Shown here: positions 8,535-18,747 of the stretch, piece by piece
How positions within the stretch are numbered: position 1 is the first letter of the stretch
How the letters are laid out: each line of letters begins with the position of its first letter
Notes under the pieces: model-generated
Database searches by the model: none
Told to the model about the DNA's origin: nothing
What the model saw: only the letters and a program-made list of their open reading frames with translations
Position numbers and translations under genes: made by a program
DNA from: an uncultured Hyphomonas sp.
GTDB lineage: Bacteria > Pseudomonadota > Alphaproteobacteria > Caulobacterales > Hyphomonadaceae
DNA: 64,000 nucleotides
Direction of reading: 5' to 3'
Assembly: GCF_963678195.1 (NCBI RefSeq)
Contig: NZ_OY782759.1
Coordinates: 2,852,001-2,916,000, forward strand

Positions 8535-9719
8535 TCAGCCGGATCGGTCTGCCAGCAGTTTTTCCTGCTGGATGAAGAAGCGATCGATACCCCGCTTCAC
8601 CGCAGCCATCGATTTTTGCCGGCCAGACCGGGATTGCAGCCGGCGGGCATCGTCCCGATTGGTGAGGAAGCCCAGCTCAAGCAGGACCGCCGGCACGTCC
8701 GGCGCCAGCAGCACGTAGAAACCAGCATTCTTGTGGGTGTCCCGCAGCACCGGCCCTGCCTGTTGCAGCTCCGGCAGGAGCAGTTCGGCAAACTCCGCCG
8801 AATGGGTCTTGGTCTCGCGCTTCACCAGGTCTTTCAGGATGCCGGTAATCGACTGGGCGGTGCCATCCTCAATCGGGATCTGCCAGTCATTCTTGCTGGC
8901 TTCCTTGTCGATGCGGGATTCGCCCCGGGCCGAAATCGTATACACCGAAGCGCCGGCGACCTTGCGGCTGCCGGCAGCGTCCGCATGCAGTGAAATAAAC
9001 AGGTTTGCCCCCCAGTTCCGGGCGAGCGTGACGCGGTCTTCCAGTTCAATGAATGTGTCGGTTTCGCGCGTCAGGCGAACTTCATAACGGGGATCGGCTG
9101 CCAGCAATTCCTTCAGTTGCAGCGCCGCTGCAAGTGTTATGTCCTTTTCCTTGCCGCCGGTGATCGCCATGGCGCCAGGGTCTTTGCCGCCATGGCCGGC
9201 GTCCACAACAATCACATATTTCTTCTGGCCGACGCCCGGCTTAAGGGCCGCGACTTCCCGGCGCTGACCAGCCTCGTTGCGGGCCGTCAGAGTCCGCGCA
9301 AGCTGGCGCATGTCGCGGCGGGCCACGCTGGCAAAGCGAGCCGCTGAAACCGTGTCGAGGTCAATGATTACCCGGTGCTCTGTCGCCGTCCCTGTGGGCG
9401 GCAGGGTCAGGACCCGCGTCACCATAAGGGGCCGGTCCAGGCTGAATCGCAGCTCAGAGCCCGTCACCATCCATTCCGGTACACCGCCCATGCCGGTTCC
9501 GGAGCGCTCACTTGCCGATCCGCGCAATGGCAGGACAACGGAACGGCCAGCCGCCCCTTCCACCATATAGGCGCGCGGATCCTGCGCCGTGTCGGTCCAG
9601 ATCGTGATTCGGGTCGGTGCCCCATTCCCCACCACGCGCACATTGCGCACTTCCGCGAGGGCCTGTGTGGCCCCGAGGCAGACGGCGATTGCCAGGAAAA
9701 TTACACGAAAAATCAACAT
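8535..9719 (-). CDS. N-acetylmuramoyl-L-alanine amidase, AmiC type
   Basis: 394 residues. Periplasmic zinc amidase that removes the peptide stem from muramic acid, used for daughter-cell separation. The start at 9719 gives signal peptide MLIFRVIFLAIAVCLGATQALA. An AMIN domain (about 25-115, VRNVRVVGNGAPTRITIWTD) precedes the Amidase_3 domain (about 160-390), with zinc ligands visible in VVDAGHGGKDPGA (His), GGKEKDITL (Glu), ISLHADA (His) and VLLELGFLTN (catalytic Glu). An in-frame upstream ATG at 9752 would extend it by 11 residues, but these break the signal peptide pattern. Divergent from rne. Confidence 0.93.
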   Translation of the reverse strand: MLIFRVIFLAIAVCLGATQALAEVRNVRVVGNGAPTRITIWTDTAQDPRAYMVEGAAGRSVVLPLRGSASERSGTGMGGVPEWMVTGSELRFSLDRPLMVTRVLTLPPTGTATEHRVIIDLDTVSAARFASVARRDMRQLARTLTARNEAGQRREVAALKPGVGQKKYVIVVDAGHGGKDPGAMAITGGKEKDITLAAALQLKELLAADPRYEVRLTRETDTFIELEDRVTLARNWGANLFISLHADAAGSRKVAGASVYTISARGESRIDKEASKNDWQIPIEDGTAQSITGILKDLVKRETKTHSAEFAELLLPELQQAGPVLRDTHKNAGFYVLLAPDVPAVLLELGFLTNRDDARRLQSRSGRQKSMAAVKRGIDRFFIQQEKLLADRSG

Positions 9720-10150
9720 ATGGTTGATTTGTTTACCACCATTGGACAACAAAAAGGTTCAACGAACAGCTTCCATAGCAAACCGAACATTAACCCACGA
9801 TTGACCAGAGCTAATCAGGAACAGCAGCCAATTCACGATTTGACTCTTTTCTTGGGCGTGAAAATTGGGCACTATCCGGGCCGTAGCCGGATTGCCGCGC
9901 TACAACGCAAGTTTCCTTATGACGCGCCAGCGATCCCGGCTCACCCAACACAGGTCAGCGGGCGCCGCGCTCCGGAAAGCAGAGCAAATGTACCAGGGTG
10001 CCGCCCTAAATGACGCTTTATCAATGCCGCCAAGACGGCATCACGGCGGACGTGCCTGCACCCATTCCCTCAATATTCAGACCGGCCAGCTAGACTGCCT
10101 GAGGCGTAAACCGCCCGTTACAGCAGCGCCGGATCAAAAGGTTCCTCTAC
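9720..10150. other. divergent upstream region between amidase and rne
   Basis: 430 bp with no gene. It is A/T-richer near 9720-9800, as expected of promoters for the two divergent genes, and then becomes a leader of about 350 bp in front of rne. RNase E genes in other bacteria autoregulate through long 5' leaders; whether this one does is inference. A near-match to the CtrA box (TTAA-N7-TTGA, 9790-9804) is noted but not called. No terminator was seen. Confidence 0.5.
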
Positions 10151-12865
10151 ATGAGCAAACTCATGCTGATCGACGCCGCCCACCCGGAAGAGACCCGTGT
10201 GGCGATCGTCAACAACGGGCAGGTCGACGACTTCGACTTCGAAACAACTGGTAACGAACAACTCCGCGGCAACATTTACCTCGCAAAGGTAACGCGGGTT
10301 GAGCCGTCGCTGCAGGCGGCTTTCGTGGAATATGGTGGCAACCGCCATGGGTTCCTCGCCTTCAGCGAGATTCACCCCGACTATTACCAGCTTCCTGCCG
10401 AAGACCGTGAAGCGCTGTTGCGCGAAGCAGCGGAAGAGGCTGCAGCCGCTATTGAAGACGACGATGAGGACGATGAAGCCTCAGCGGACGCCGAAAATGG
10501 CGATGATTCCGACGATGGCGACGAAGATGAAGCCAGCGCCGAAGACGATTCGGACTCCGAAGAAGAGGACGACGAAGCCTCTTCCGATGGCGAAGACGAC
10601 GAGACCGGCGAAAAGAAGAAGAAGTCTGCCAAAGCTTCCGGCCGCCGCCCGGCCCGCAAATCCAGCCGGACGTCGATCTCCAAGCGCTACAAGATCCAGG
10701 AAGTCATCCGCCGCCGTCAGGTGATGCTGGTTCAGGTGGTGAAAGAGGAGCGTGGTTCCAAAGGCGCCGCCCTGACGACCTACCTCTCGCTCGCCGGACG
10801 CTATTCCGTGCTGATGCCGAATACGCCTCGTGGCGGCGGCATTTCGCGCAAGATCGTCAACAGCTCTGACCGCAAGCGCCTGAAATCCATCGTTTCCGAA
10901 CTGGACGTGCCAGATGGCATGGGCCTGATCGTGCGGACGGCCGGCGCCAAGCGCACCAAGGCCGAGATCAAGCGCGACTACGAATATCTGTCCAAGCTCT
11001 GGGAAACGATCGTCGAAAAGACGCTCACCTCAGAAGCGCCCATGCTGATCAATGCCGAAGGCGGGCTGGTTCACCGCGCGATGCGGGACATGTTCGACAA
11101 GGAAATCGAGGAAGTCCTCGTCCAGGGCGAAGACGCCTATCGCGAGGCGAAGGATCTCGCCAAGCTGATCATGCCGAGCCAGGCCAAGAAGGTTCAGCAA
11201 TGGAAGGACGAAGAGCCGCTCTTCGTCTCTGAAGCTGTCGAGGAACAGCTCGATTCGATCTATTCCCCGGTCGTACAACTGAAATCCGGCGGCTATCTCG
11301 TCATCAACCAGACCGAAGCACTGGTTGCCATCGACGTGAACTCCGGCAAGGCGACGCGCGAGCGGAATATCGAGCAGACGGCAACGCGGACCAACCTGGA
11401 AGCCGCCGAAGAAGCCTGCCGCCAGATGCGCCTGCGCGATCTCGCTGGCCTCATCGTGATCGACTTCATCGACATGGATGAGAACAAGAACAACCGCGCC
11501 GTCGAGAAGAAGCTGAAAGAACACCTGAAGGTCGACCGCGCCCGGGTTCAGCATGGCCGGATCTCGCAGTTCGGCCTGATGGAGATCTCCCGGCAGCGCC
11601 GCCGTCAGGGTGTGCTACAGGCAACTTCCGATCCCTGCCCGTCCTGTAACGGCACTGGCCGCCGCCGCTCCATCCCGTCGGCTGCCCTGCAACTGATCCG
11701 GGCAATCGAGGCGCGCGCGGCGACCGGCGGCCTCAAATCCATCTCGGTGAAAGCCCCGACGGATGTCGCCCTCTATATTCTCAACAACAAGCGCGAAGCG
11801 CTGATTGAGATTGAACGCATCGCCGGCTTCGCCGTCTCGATCCACTCTTCCGAAGAGATGCTGCCGGGCGACTTCACGATTGATGCAGAGCGTGACCAGA
11901 ACGCCAAGCCGAAGAAGCGCAAACAGCCTCGCTCGCTCCAGAAGCCATCCAAGCCGGCCCCGGCGGAAGACGAGGATGACGAAACCATTGAGGACGACGA
12001 GACGTCCGATTCCGAAACGGAATCCGATGGCGACGACGGAGACGAGAAAAAGTCCCGCCGCAAACGCCGTCGCAGAGGTGGGCGCCGCCGCAACAAGGGC
12101 GACCGCGAAACCGGTATGGAAGTGGTCGATGGCGACAATCCCATCGTCGCACTGGATGATGACACCCAGGACGATGACGACTCCGACGATGAGGACGGCG
12201 ATGGCAACGAAGCCTCTTCTGAAGACGACTCCGAAACGCCCCGCAAGCGCCGCCGCCGCGGACGCCGGGGCGGCCGCCGCCGCCGCCGGAACAATTCCGA
12301 CCGTACGGAAGGCGCTGAAGGGCAGGACGAAAGCGTCCCCTCTGACGGCGGTGCCTATCTGGATGGCCTGGCTGCCAGTGCACCGGACATGCTGGACGAG
12401 ACGCCCCCGGCCCAACTGGAAGCGTCCGAGCCGGAAATCATGCCGGAATCGGTCGCCGAGGAAGCCGTAGCTGAAGCGACGGCACAGTCGGAAACTGGCA
12501 CCGAAGAAGAAAAGCCAAAACCGAAACGCACCCGCCGGTCCCGCGCCCGCAAGACCGATACAAAGGACACCGCCGCTGAGGACACAGCTTCGGAATCGGC
12601 CAGCGAGAAACCGGCTGAAGAACCGAAGGCCGAAACAGCAGATCTGCCAGATCCGGAAGTGATGCCGGCGGACGTGGCGGCTGAAGCGGTCGACACTGTG
12701 GAAGCGGAAGTCGAAGCAGAAGCGGTTGTTGCGCACATGGATGAAAGCGCCGCGGCAGCGGAAGTCGAGCCTGAACCAGCCCCGGAACCTGCCCCCGAAC
12801 CAGCCGAGGCCGAGAAGCCGGCTGCCCCCCGCCGCACAGGCTGGTGGTCGCGCGCGCGGAAATAA
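10151..12865 (+). CDS. rne: ribonuclease E/G
   Basis: 904 residues. Single-strand-specific endonuclease that organises mRNA decay and rRNA processing. The S1 RNA-binding domain begins at about residue 35 (LRGNIYLAKVTRVEPSLQAAFVEYG) and is interrupted by a highly acidic insert (about 93-165, runs of D, E and S), then resumes with YKIQEVIRRRQVMLVQVVKEERG. The metal-binding catalytic Asp are Asp395 (AIDVNSGKATRERNIEQTA) and Asp438 (IVIDFIDMDENKNNR). The Zn-link is CPSCNG (Cys496, Cys499). The C-terminal 300 residues are disordered, alternating acidic and Arg-rich blocks that in this family bind RNA and degradosome partners, and end in GWWSRARK. Followed by a strong terminator. Confidence 0.96.
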   Translation: MSKLMLIDAAHPEETRVAIVNNGQVDDFDFETTGNEQLRGNIYLAKVTRVEPSLQAAFVEYGGNRHGFLAFSEIHPDYYQLPAEDREALLREAAEEAAAAIEDDDEDDEASADAENGDDSDDGDEDEASAEDDSDSEEEDDEASSDGEDDETGEKKKKSAKASGRRPARKSSRTSISKRYKIQEVIRRRQVMLVQVVKEERGSKGAALTTYLSLAGRYSVLMPNTPRGGGISRKIVNSSDRKRLKSIVSELDVPDGMGLIVRTAGAKRTKAEIKRDYEYLSKLWETIVEKTLTSEAPMLINAEGGLVHRAMRDMFDKEIEEVLVQGEDAYREAKDLAKLIMPSQAKKVQQWKDEEPLFVSEAVEEQLDSIYSPVVQLKSGGYLVINQTEALVAIDVNSGKATRERNIEQTATRTNLEAAEEACRQMRLRDLAGLIVIDFIDMDENKNNRAVEKKLKEHLKVDRARVQHGRISQFGLMEISRQRRRQGVLQATSDPCPSCNGTGRRRSIPSAALQLIRAIEARAATGGLKSISVKAPTDVALYILNNKREALIEIERIAGFAVSIHSSEEMLPGDFTIDAERDQNAKPKKRKQPRSLQKPSKPAPAEDEDDETIEDDETSDSETESDGDDGDEKKSRRKRRRRGGRRRNKGDRETGMEVVDGDNPIVALDDDTQDDDDSDDEDGDGNEASSEDDSETPRKRRRRGRRGGRRRRRNNSDRTEGAEGQDESVPSDGGAYLDGLAASAPDMLDETPPAQLEASEPEIMPESVAEEAVAEATAQSETGTEEEKPKPKRTRRSRARKTDTKDTAAEDTASESASEKPAEEPKAETADLPDPEVMPADVAAEAVDTVEAEVEAEAVVAHMDESAAAAEVEPEPAPEPAPEPAEAEKPAAPRRTGWWSRARK

Positions 12866-12892
12866 TCCAGCGCCTCACTCAGGAACAAAATA

Positions 12893-12921
12893 AAAAGGCC
12901 GGAGCATTGCTCCGGCCTTTT
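12893..12921. terminator. bidirectional intrinsic terminator
   Basis: A 13-bp perfect stem (AAAAGGCCGGAGC and its complement) with a 3-base loop ATT; the A run at one end and T run at the other give a U-tract in both directions. It lies between the convergent rne and the FadB-like gene. Confidence 0.93.
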
Positions 12922-12941
12922 CTATTAGGTCCACTATTGGA

Positions 12942-15173
12942 TTAAGCTGCGGCTTTCGCCTTCGTCCCGGCAGGCGGGAAACGGTCGTAGAAGCCTTCGC
13001 CTTTAGCGGCCATGTCGCGCAGAACAGCCGGCGGTTCGAAGCGCTCGCCATATTTGGCAGCAAGGCGGTCAGCCTCTGCAACGAATTCCTTGATGCCCCA
13101 GATCAGGTCGACATAGGAGCAGCAACCGCCCGTGAACGGCGCGAAGCCCCAGGCCAGGATCGAGCCGATGTCCGCATCGCGTGCATCGGTGATGACACCT
13201 TCATCGAAACAGCGCGCCACTTCGATGGCCTGACGGACGAGGAAGCGGTTGGTCAGCTCCTGCTTCAGCTCCGGCGGGCATTCGTCCACCTTCACCTCGA
13301 TCATCTTGTTGATGTCCGGCCACAGGCGCTCCGGCTTGCCCTTTTCGTTGTAGTCGTAGAAGCCTTTGCCAGCCTTGCGGCCAACGCGGCCCTGATCCTC
13401 GACCAGCCAGGCGAGGAACTGAGTCCGGTCATCGCCCTGCAGGTCGACGCCAGCGGCTTCAGCCGTCGCGCGGGTGACCTTGAGGGCCGTATCAAGGCCA
13501 ACCGAGTCGGACACTTCCAGAGCGCCCATCGGCATGCCGCACTGACGGCCGACATTCTCGATGATCGCAGGCTTGATGCCTTCTGCGAGCATTTCCATGC
13601 CTTCGCGCGTGTAGGTGCCGAAGCAGCGCGAGGTGTAGAAGCCGCGGCTATCGTTTACAGCGATCGGCGTCTTGCGGATGGCAAGCACATAGTCGATCGC
13701 CTTGGCGAGCGTTGCTTCGCTGGTTTCCTTGCCGGAGATGATCTCCACGAGGCCCATACGTTCCACCGGTGAGAAGAAGTGAATGCCGATGAAGTTTTCC
13801 GGACGCTTCGATGCCTTGGCGAGGCCGGTGATCGGCAGGGTCGAGGTGTTGGACCCGAACACGGCCGTCTCATCCAGAACGGCTTCGGCCATCTGTGTGA
13901 TCTTGGCTTTGAGCTCTTCATTTTCGAACACGGCTTCGATCACGAGATCGGCGCCTTTGACGTCGTCATAATTGTCCGTCGTGGTGATCAGGTCGAGCAG
14001 GGCATCGCCCTTCTCTTTTGTGGACTTGCCACGCGACACATCCTTGTCGACGAGACGGCGGGAATAGTCCTTGCCCTTCTCGGCGTTCTCTTTGGAGACA
14101 TCGACCAGAACCGTCGGGATGCCCGCCTTGGCCTGAACATAGGCAATGCCTGCGCCCATCAAACCAGCGCCGATGACCGCGATCTTCTTGAACTCCGTCT
14201 TCGGATGACCTGCCGGGCGGTTTGCCCCTTTCGACAGTTCCTGCATCGACAGGAACAGCGAACGGATCATGGCTTTCGCTTCCGGGCGCTGCTGCGTGTT
14301 GATGAAGTAGCGTGTCTCGATGCGCAGACCGGCATCGATCGGCACCTGAATGCCTTCATAGATGCAGGACAGGATGTTCTTCTGCGCCGGATAGTTCCCA
14401 TAGGTTTTCGACGCCAACATCATGTTGGACATCGTTGCGACCTGACCGGCACCCGGGGATTTATGCGGTACGCCGCCGGGCACTTTGAAGCCCTTCTCGT
14501 CCCACGGCGCCTTGGCGGTCGGATTGGCTTTCACCCAGGCTTTGGCCTTTGCAACGGTTTCCGAAGACGGTGCCAGTTCCTGCACAACACCCATGGAGAG
14601 CGCTTCTTCGGCTTTGAAGCTCTTGCCCTGAAGGATCAGTGGCAGAGCCGCCTGAACGCCGACGAGGCGCGGCAGACGCTGCGTGCCACCGGCTCCCGGC
14701 AACAGACCGATTTTAGCTTCCGGAAGACCGAACTGCAGCTTCGGATTGTCGTTGGCAGCAACGCGGTAATGGCATGCCAGGGCGACTTCCAGACCGCCAC
14801 CGAGCGCGAGGCCGTTCAGCGCCACAGCCACCGGCTTGCCGCAGGTTTCCAGCTTGCGCAGGGTGCCGTTCAGAGCAAAGCCCTGATCGAATTGCTGCTT
14901 TTTCAGCTCCGCTTCGGAGAGGTCTTTCTTCTCGCCGCCGCCAGCGCGGTCGCCCATTTCACCCAGGTCCGCCCCGGCGCAGAAGCCGCTCGGCTTACCG
15001 GAGGAGATGACCAGGCCTTTGATATCGTCGTTGGAAGCAACTTCGTCAGCAATCGCGATAATGTCCGCAATGGCTTTGCCGGTCAGCGTGTTCATGCTGC
15101 GGCCTGGCACGTCGAAAACAGCGTGTGCGATGCCGTCTGCGTCGATGTCCCAACCAAATGTCTCGAGTTTCAT
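12942..15173 (-). CDS. FadB/FadJ-like trifunctional enoyl-CoA hydratase / 3-hydroxyacyl-CoA dehydrogenase
   Basis: 743 residues, usual length. The N-terminal crotonase domain (about 1-200) hydrates enoyl-CoA; its two catalytic Glu lie in [12 protein letters not shown] and [19 protein letters not shown]. The central NAD-binding domain (from about 335, [19 protein letters not shown]) and the C-terminal dehydrogenase domain ([27 protein letters not shown]) oxidise 3-hydroxyacyl-CoA. Together with the thiolase 31 bp upstream it forms a complete beta-oxidation alpha/beta pair. Last gene of the five-gene operon running from 18697, ended by the terminator at 12893-12921. Confidence 0.95.
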   Translation of the reverse strand: MKLETFGWDIDADGIAHAVFDVPGRSMNTLTGKAIADIIAIADEVASNDDIKGLVISSGKPSGFCAGADLGEMGDRAGGGEKKDLSEAELKKQQFDQGFALNGTLRKLETCGKPVAVALNGLALGGGLEVALACHYRVAANDNPKLQFGLPEAKIGLLPGAGGTQRLPRLVGVQAALPLILQGKSFKAEEALSMGVVQELAPSSETVAKAKAWVKANPTAKAPWDEKGFKVPGGVPHKSPGAGQVATMSNMMLASKTYGNYPAQKNILSCIYEGIQVPIDAGLRIETRYFINTQQRPEAKAMIRSLFLSMQELSKGANRPAGHPKTEFKKIAVIGAGLMGAGIAYVQAKAGIPTVLVDVSKENAEKGKDYSRRLVDKDVSRGKSTKEKGDALLDLITTTDNYDDVKGADLVIEAVFENEELKAKITQMAEAVLDETAVFGSNTSTLPITGLAKASKRPENFIGIHFFSPVERMGLVEIISGKETSEATLAKAIDYVLAIRKTPIAVNDSRGFYTSRCFGTYTREGMEMLAEGIKPAIIENVGRQCGMPMGALEVSDSVGLDTALKVTRATAEAAGVDLQGDDRTQFLAWLVEDQGRVGRKAGKGFYDYNEKGKPERLWPDINKMIEVKVDECPPELKQELTNRFLVRQAIEVARCFDEGVITDARDADIGSILAWGFAPFTGGCCSYVDLIWGIKEFVAEADRLAAKYGERFEPPAVLRDMAAKGEGFYDRFPPAGTKAKAAA

Positions 15174-15204
15174 GATACTTTATTCCGATTATTCTGTGTA
15201 AGGA

Positions 15205-16410
15205 TTAGACGCGTTCGATGATCGTGGCCGTGCCCATGCCGGCACCGACGCAAAGCGTGATCAGGGCTGTTTCCTTATCGGCCCGCTCCAGTTCGTCGAC
15301 CATCGTGCCGAGGATCATGCCGCCGGTTGCCCCAAGCGGGTGGCCCATGGCGATTGCGCCGCCGTTCACGTTCATCTTGTCGTGCGGGATGTTCAGGTTC
15401 TGCATCATCAGCAGCACAACCGAGGCAAAGGCTTCGTTCAGCTCATAAAGGTCGATGTCTTCCGGGTTCATACCGGCTTTCTTTAGGACCTTTTGCGACA
15501 CATAGGTCGGGCCGGTCAGCATGATGCCCGGCTCGGACCCGATGGATGCCATGGCTTTGACGCGGGCACGCGGTTTGAGACCCAGGGCTTCACCCATTTC
15601 CTTGGAGCCGAACAGGACAGCCGAGGCGCCATCCACAATGCCGGAAGAGTTGCCGGCGTGGTGGACGTGGTTGATGCTTTCCATCTCCGGATAGCGCTGT
15701 TTGATGACTTCGTCGAAGCCCATCGCACCCATGCCAGCGAAGGAAGGATTCAGCCCGGCGAGCGACTGCATGTCCGCATCCGGACGCATGTGCTCATCGT
15801 GATCCAGGCGGATGCCGCCCATCTGGTCCTTCACCGGAACGATGGATTTCGCAAAGCGGCCTTCCTTCCAGGCCTGCGCGGCGCGGCGCTGACTCTCCAC
15901 GGCGAAGGCGTCAACATCATCGCGCGAGAAGCCATATTTCGTGGCGATCGTATCGGCGCCGATACCCTGGGGCGTGAAGTAGGTTTTCAGGGCAACCTGC
16001 GGATCGGTCGACCACGCACCGCCGGAGGCGCCCATGGGCACCCGGCTCATGGACTCGACACCGCCGCCGATCGCCATGTCGGCCTCGCCGGTCATGACTT
16101 TGGAGGCGGCCATGTTGCAGGCTTCCAGGCCGGACGCGCAGAAACGGTCAACCTGAACACCGGCGGTCGTTTCGGCATAGTCTGCGTTCAGCACCGCCAC
16201 GCGGGCGATATCCGCCCCCTGTTCGCCAACCGGCGAAACGCAGCCAAGGACCACATCGTCAACCTTTGACGTGTCAAGCTCGTTCCGCTCACGGATGGCT
16301 TGAAGGACTTGCGTGGCAAGGCTCAGCGACGTGATTTCGTGCAACGAACCACTTTTCTTGCCTTTGCCACGCGGCGTGCGGACCGCGTCGTAGATATAGG
16401 CTTCAGTCAT
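15205..16410 (-). CDS. acetyl-CoA C-acyltransferase (thiolase)
   Basis: 401 residues. Cleaves 3-ketoacyl-CoA with CoA to release acetyl-CoA, the last step of the beta-oxidation cycle. The acylated Cys is in [17 protein letters not shown], the His in [15 protein letters not shown], and the second Cys in [20 protein letters not shown] at the C-terminus. Its position immediately before the FadB-like gene marks it as the beta-subunit partner. Compared with FadA of E. coli, the [23 protein letters not shown] opening is of the type common in alphaproteobacteria. Confidence 0.95.
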   Translation of the reverse strand: MTEAYIYDAVRTPRGKGKKSGSLHEITSLSLATQVLQAIRERNELDTSKVDDVVLGCVSPVGEQGADIARVAVLNADYAETTAGVQVDRFCASGLEACNMAASKVMTGEADMAIGGGVESMSRVPMGASGGAWSTDPQVALKTYFTPQGIGADTIATKYGFSRDDVDAFAVESQRRAAQAWKEGRFAKSIVPVKDQMGGIRLDHDEHMRPDADMQSLAGLNPSFAGMGAMGFDEVIKQRYPEMESINHVHHAGNSSGIVDGASAVLFGSKEMGEALGLKPRARVKAMASIGSEPGIMLTGPTYVSQKVLKKAGMNPEDIDLYELNEAFASVVLLMMQNLNIPHDKMNVNGGAIAMGHPLGATGGMILGTMVDELERADKETALITLCVGAGMGTATIIERV

Positions 16411-16440
16411 TTGAAGTGACTCCTTTCCCTGGAGTGGATG

Positions 16441-17088
16441 TTATTCTGACTTTGTTGCAGGCGACTGCCTGCTTTCCAATTGAGCGACCCTGGCCTTGAG
16501 CTGTTGGTTCTCTTCCACCAACTCGTTGAGCCGTGGGGCGATCAACTGAGCGACTTGTTCTTCTGTATACCGTGGCAGGATATATTTTGGGCAGTTCCAG
16601 TCTCGGGCGACGATCTTGATCGTCATCAGGCGTTCAACCGGCCCCTGCCCATCCTGAGCCAGCGCATTCTGCAGATCCGGATCAGAAGCGGCGTCGACCA
16701 TCCGGGCTTCTCCGAGCATTTTCAGCCGGGCGCGGCGAGGATAGTCCATGAAAAAAAGAGACACCCGGTCTGACCCATCGAGATTACCACGGGTGATGAA
16801 CTGCCGATTACCGAGATAATCCGCAAAACCGATCATGTCCGGACCGAGGATCTTCACGAAGCCTGCAGGGCCGCCGCGATGCTGGATATAGGGCCACCCG
16901 TTGCTGCCGGTGGTGGCGATGTAGAAGCTGGTCATCCCCGACAGGAAAGCAATGGTATCGTCGTCCAAAGGGCCTCTATGGCGATTGGCGTAAATACGTT
17001 CGTATGTCTCACGCATGCCCACCTGCTCCTGGTAGGCCTTTACCGCATCGGTAAACAGGAGGTCGGCATAGTTGTGCATCACAGTCAT
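16441..17088 (-). CDS. pyridoxamine 5'-phosphate oxidase-fold protein
   Basis: 215 residues. The flavin-binding split-barrel fold is suggested by DDTIAFLSGMTSFYIATTGSNGWPYIQHRGG and FADYLGNRQFITRGNL, then FFMDYPRRARLKMLGEARMV, as in PPOX-class FMN/F420 proteins often called pyridoxamine 5'-phosphate oxidase-related. It is not the PdxH enzyme. The C-terminal 40 residues (ELVEENQQLKARVAQLESRQ) form a short coiled coil. It sits 1 bp from the thioesterase stop and 30 bp before the thiolase, so it is an integral member of the beta-oxidation operon. Its redox role there is unknown. Confidence 0.85.
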   Translation of the reverse strand: MTVMHNYADLLFTDAVKAYQEQVGMRETYERIYANRHRGPLDDDTIAFLSGMTSFYIATTGSNGWPYIQHRGGPAGFVKILGPDMIGFADYLGNRQFITRGNLDGSDRVSLFFMDYPRRARLKMLGEARMVDAASDPDLQNALAQDGQGPVERLMTIKIVARDWNCPKYILPRYTEEQVAQLIAPRLNELVEENQQLKARVAQLESRQSPATKSE

Positions 17089-17089
17089 T

Positions 17090-17524
17090 TTACCCCTCCT
17101 TGGCCGGCTTCAGGACCGGATTCAGGGTGAGACTCGCGGTGGAGCGGGCAGCTTCCTTGCCGCGGGAATCGTAAAGCTCGGCTTCGGCGAACACCATCGC
17201 CCGGCCGACATTGCGCAAGCGGGCAACCACTTCGATGGCGCCCTTGCGAACAGGGCGCAGGAAATGCGTATGCAGGTCCACCGTTGAAGGCAGTTTCGTC
17301 TTGCCAGCTTTCATGCCCGCCAGCATGCCAATCGTATCATCCATCATGGCGACAAGATAGCCGCCCTGGATGACCCCGGCCGGATTGCAGAATTCCGGCC
17401 GCCCCTCGAAACGCACCCGCGTCGTCAATTCCTTCATGTCGAGCGCAAGCAGTTCGAAACCAAGCGAGGTTGAGCTCGGGCTTGGCGTCGGAAACACATC
17501 ATAAATGAGGTGGCTGTCTGGCAT
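17090..17524 (-). CDS. PaaI-type hotdog thioesterase
   Basis: 144 residues. Hotdog-fold acyl-CoA thioesterase; the family signature is EFCNPAGVIQGGYLVAMMDDTIGM, with the catalytic Asp in MMDDT and Asn/Gly at the helix start, followed by TVDLHTHFLRPV. Likely hydrolyses acyl- or phenylacetyl-type CoA intermediates to keep free CoA available. The start is 6 bp after the acyl-CoA dehydrogenase stop and its stop is next to the PPOX-fold gene, consistent with translational coupling. Confidence 0.9.
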   Translation of the reverse strand: MPDSHLIYDVFPTPSPSSTSLGFELLALDMKELTTRVRFEGRPEFCNPAGVIQGGYLVAMMDDTIGMLAGMKAGKTKLPSTVDLHTHFLRPVRKGAIEVVARLRNVGRAMVFAEAELYDSRGKEAARSTASLTLNPVLKPAKEG

Positions 17525-17530
17525 GTCAGG

Positions 17531-18697
17531 CTAAAGGGTCCTCGCAATCAGCATCTTCATCACTTCGTTGGCGCCGCCATAAATGCGCTGGACGCGGGCG
17601 TCCGCATACATCTGGGCGATTGGATACTCGTCCATATAGCCGAACCCACCGTGCAGCTGCAGGCACTCGTCGATGATCTTGCACTGAAGATCGCTGATCC
17701 AGTATTTGGACATGGAGGCCGTTGCGGCATCCAGCTCTTCTTTCAGGAGGAGCTCCGTACAGTGATCACCAAACACTTTGGCAACAGTCGCTTCGGTCTT
17801 GCACTCGGCGAGCTTGAACTGGGTGTTCTGGAAGTCGAAAATCGTGCCCCCGAACGCTTTGCGGTTTTTCACATATTCCACCGTCTCGTGGATGGCGCGT
17901 TCGATCATGCCAATGCCTTGCAGACCGATGATGTGACGCTCCTGCGGCAATTTCTGCATCAGCTGGATGAAGCCCTTGCCCTCAACTTCGCCGAGGAGGT
18001 TGGAAGCCGGCACGCGCACATCGTCGAAGAAGAGTTCCGACGTATCCGCCGCATGCTGGCCGACTTTTTCCAGGTTCCGGCCGCGGCGGAAGCCTTCCAC
18101 CTTGTCGGTCTCGACGCCGATGATGGAAATGCCCTTTGCGCCCAGGCTCGGATCTGTCTTGACGCAGACCAGGATCAGATTGGCGGTCTGGCCGTTTGAA
18201 ATGAAGGTCTTCGAACCGTTGATGACGTAATCATCGCCATCACGCTTTGCCGTCGTCTTCATGCCCTGAAGATCCGACCCGGCGCCTGGTTCGGTCATGG
18301 CGATGGCGGTAACGATGTCACCCGTGCAGACGCCCGGCAGCCAGCGGCGCTTCTGCTCTTCAGTGCCATAGGCCGTGATATAAGGTGCAATGATCGCATT
18401 GTGCAGCGTGATGCCGAAGCCGTCGATTCCCTTCCACTGCTGCTGTTCAATGATGATGGCCTCATGCCGGAAGTCTCCGCCTGCCCCGCCATATTCCTCC
18501 GGAACCGAAGCGCCCAGCAGGCCCATCTCGCCTGCCTTCTTCCAGACCTCTTTCGGAACGACCCCTGCCTTGCGCCACTCCGGCACGTGCGGGGCACATT
18601 CCTTTTCAAAGAACTGGCCAACCGCATCGGAGAAAATCTCAAGCTCATCATCCTGACGCCACGCGGACTTGGGTACATTGAGCGGGCTCTGTTGCAT
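17531..18697 (-). CDS. acyl-CoA dehydrogenase
   Basis: 388 residues from the ATG at 18697 (MQQSPLNVPKSAW), chosen over the upstream 18823 because GAGGAAAGCCGGAG precedes it. First enzyme of beta-oxidation. Visible: TAIAMTEPGAGSDLQGMKTT (acyl-CoA and FAD contact), YVINGSKTFISNGQTANLILVCVKTD, the catalytic-base region LHGGFGYMDEYPIAQMYADARVQRIYGGANEVMKMLIART at the C-terminus. First gene of the operon acyl-CoA dehydrogenase, thioesterase, PPOX, thiolase, FadB. A candidate MerR operator lies 51-68 bp upstream of its start. Confidence 0.93.
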   Translation of the reverse strand: MQQSPLNVPKSAWRQDDELEIFSDAVGQFFEKECAPHVPEWRKAGVVPKEVWKKAGEMGLLGASVPEEYGGAGGDFRHEAIIIEQQQWKGIDGFGITLHNAIIAPYITAYGTEEQKRRWLPGVCTGDIVTAIAMTEPGAGSDLQGMKTTAKRDGDDYVINGSKTFISNGQTANLILVCVKTDPSLGAKGISIIGVETDKVEGFRRGRNLEKVGQHAADTSELFFDDVRVPASNLLGEVEGKGFIQLMQKLPQERHIIGLQGIGMIERAIHETVEYVKNRKAFGGTIFDFQNTQFKLAECKTEATVAKVFGDHCTELLLKEELDAATASMSKYWISDLQCKIIDECLQLHGGFGYMDEYPIAQMYADARVQRIYGGANEVMKMLIARTL

Positions 18698-18747
18698 TGT
18701 CGGTCTCCGGCTTTCCTCTGGATATAGGACGCAATCGGTCAATTGCC

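Noticed and set aside
9790-9804. TTAA-N7-TTGA, near CtrA box upstream of rne
   Set aside because: One mismatch in the second half-site; such matches are frequent by chance.
12150-12700. Periodic acidic and Arg-rich blocks in rne as a CRISPR or DNA repeat
   Set aside because: Protein-level low complexity; no constant repeats and spacers.
11615-12736. 373-codon minus-strand frame
   Set aside because: Antisense to the disordered, repeat-like tail of rne.
13779-15221. 480-codon open frame on the plus strand, opposite the FadB-like gene
   Set aside because: Antisense shadow of a well-supported gene; no domain, biased composition of a reversed codon pattern.
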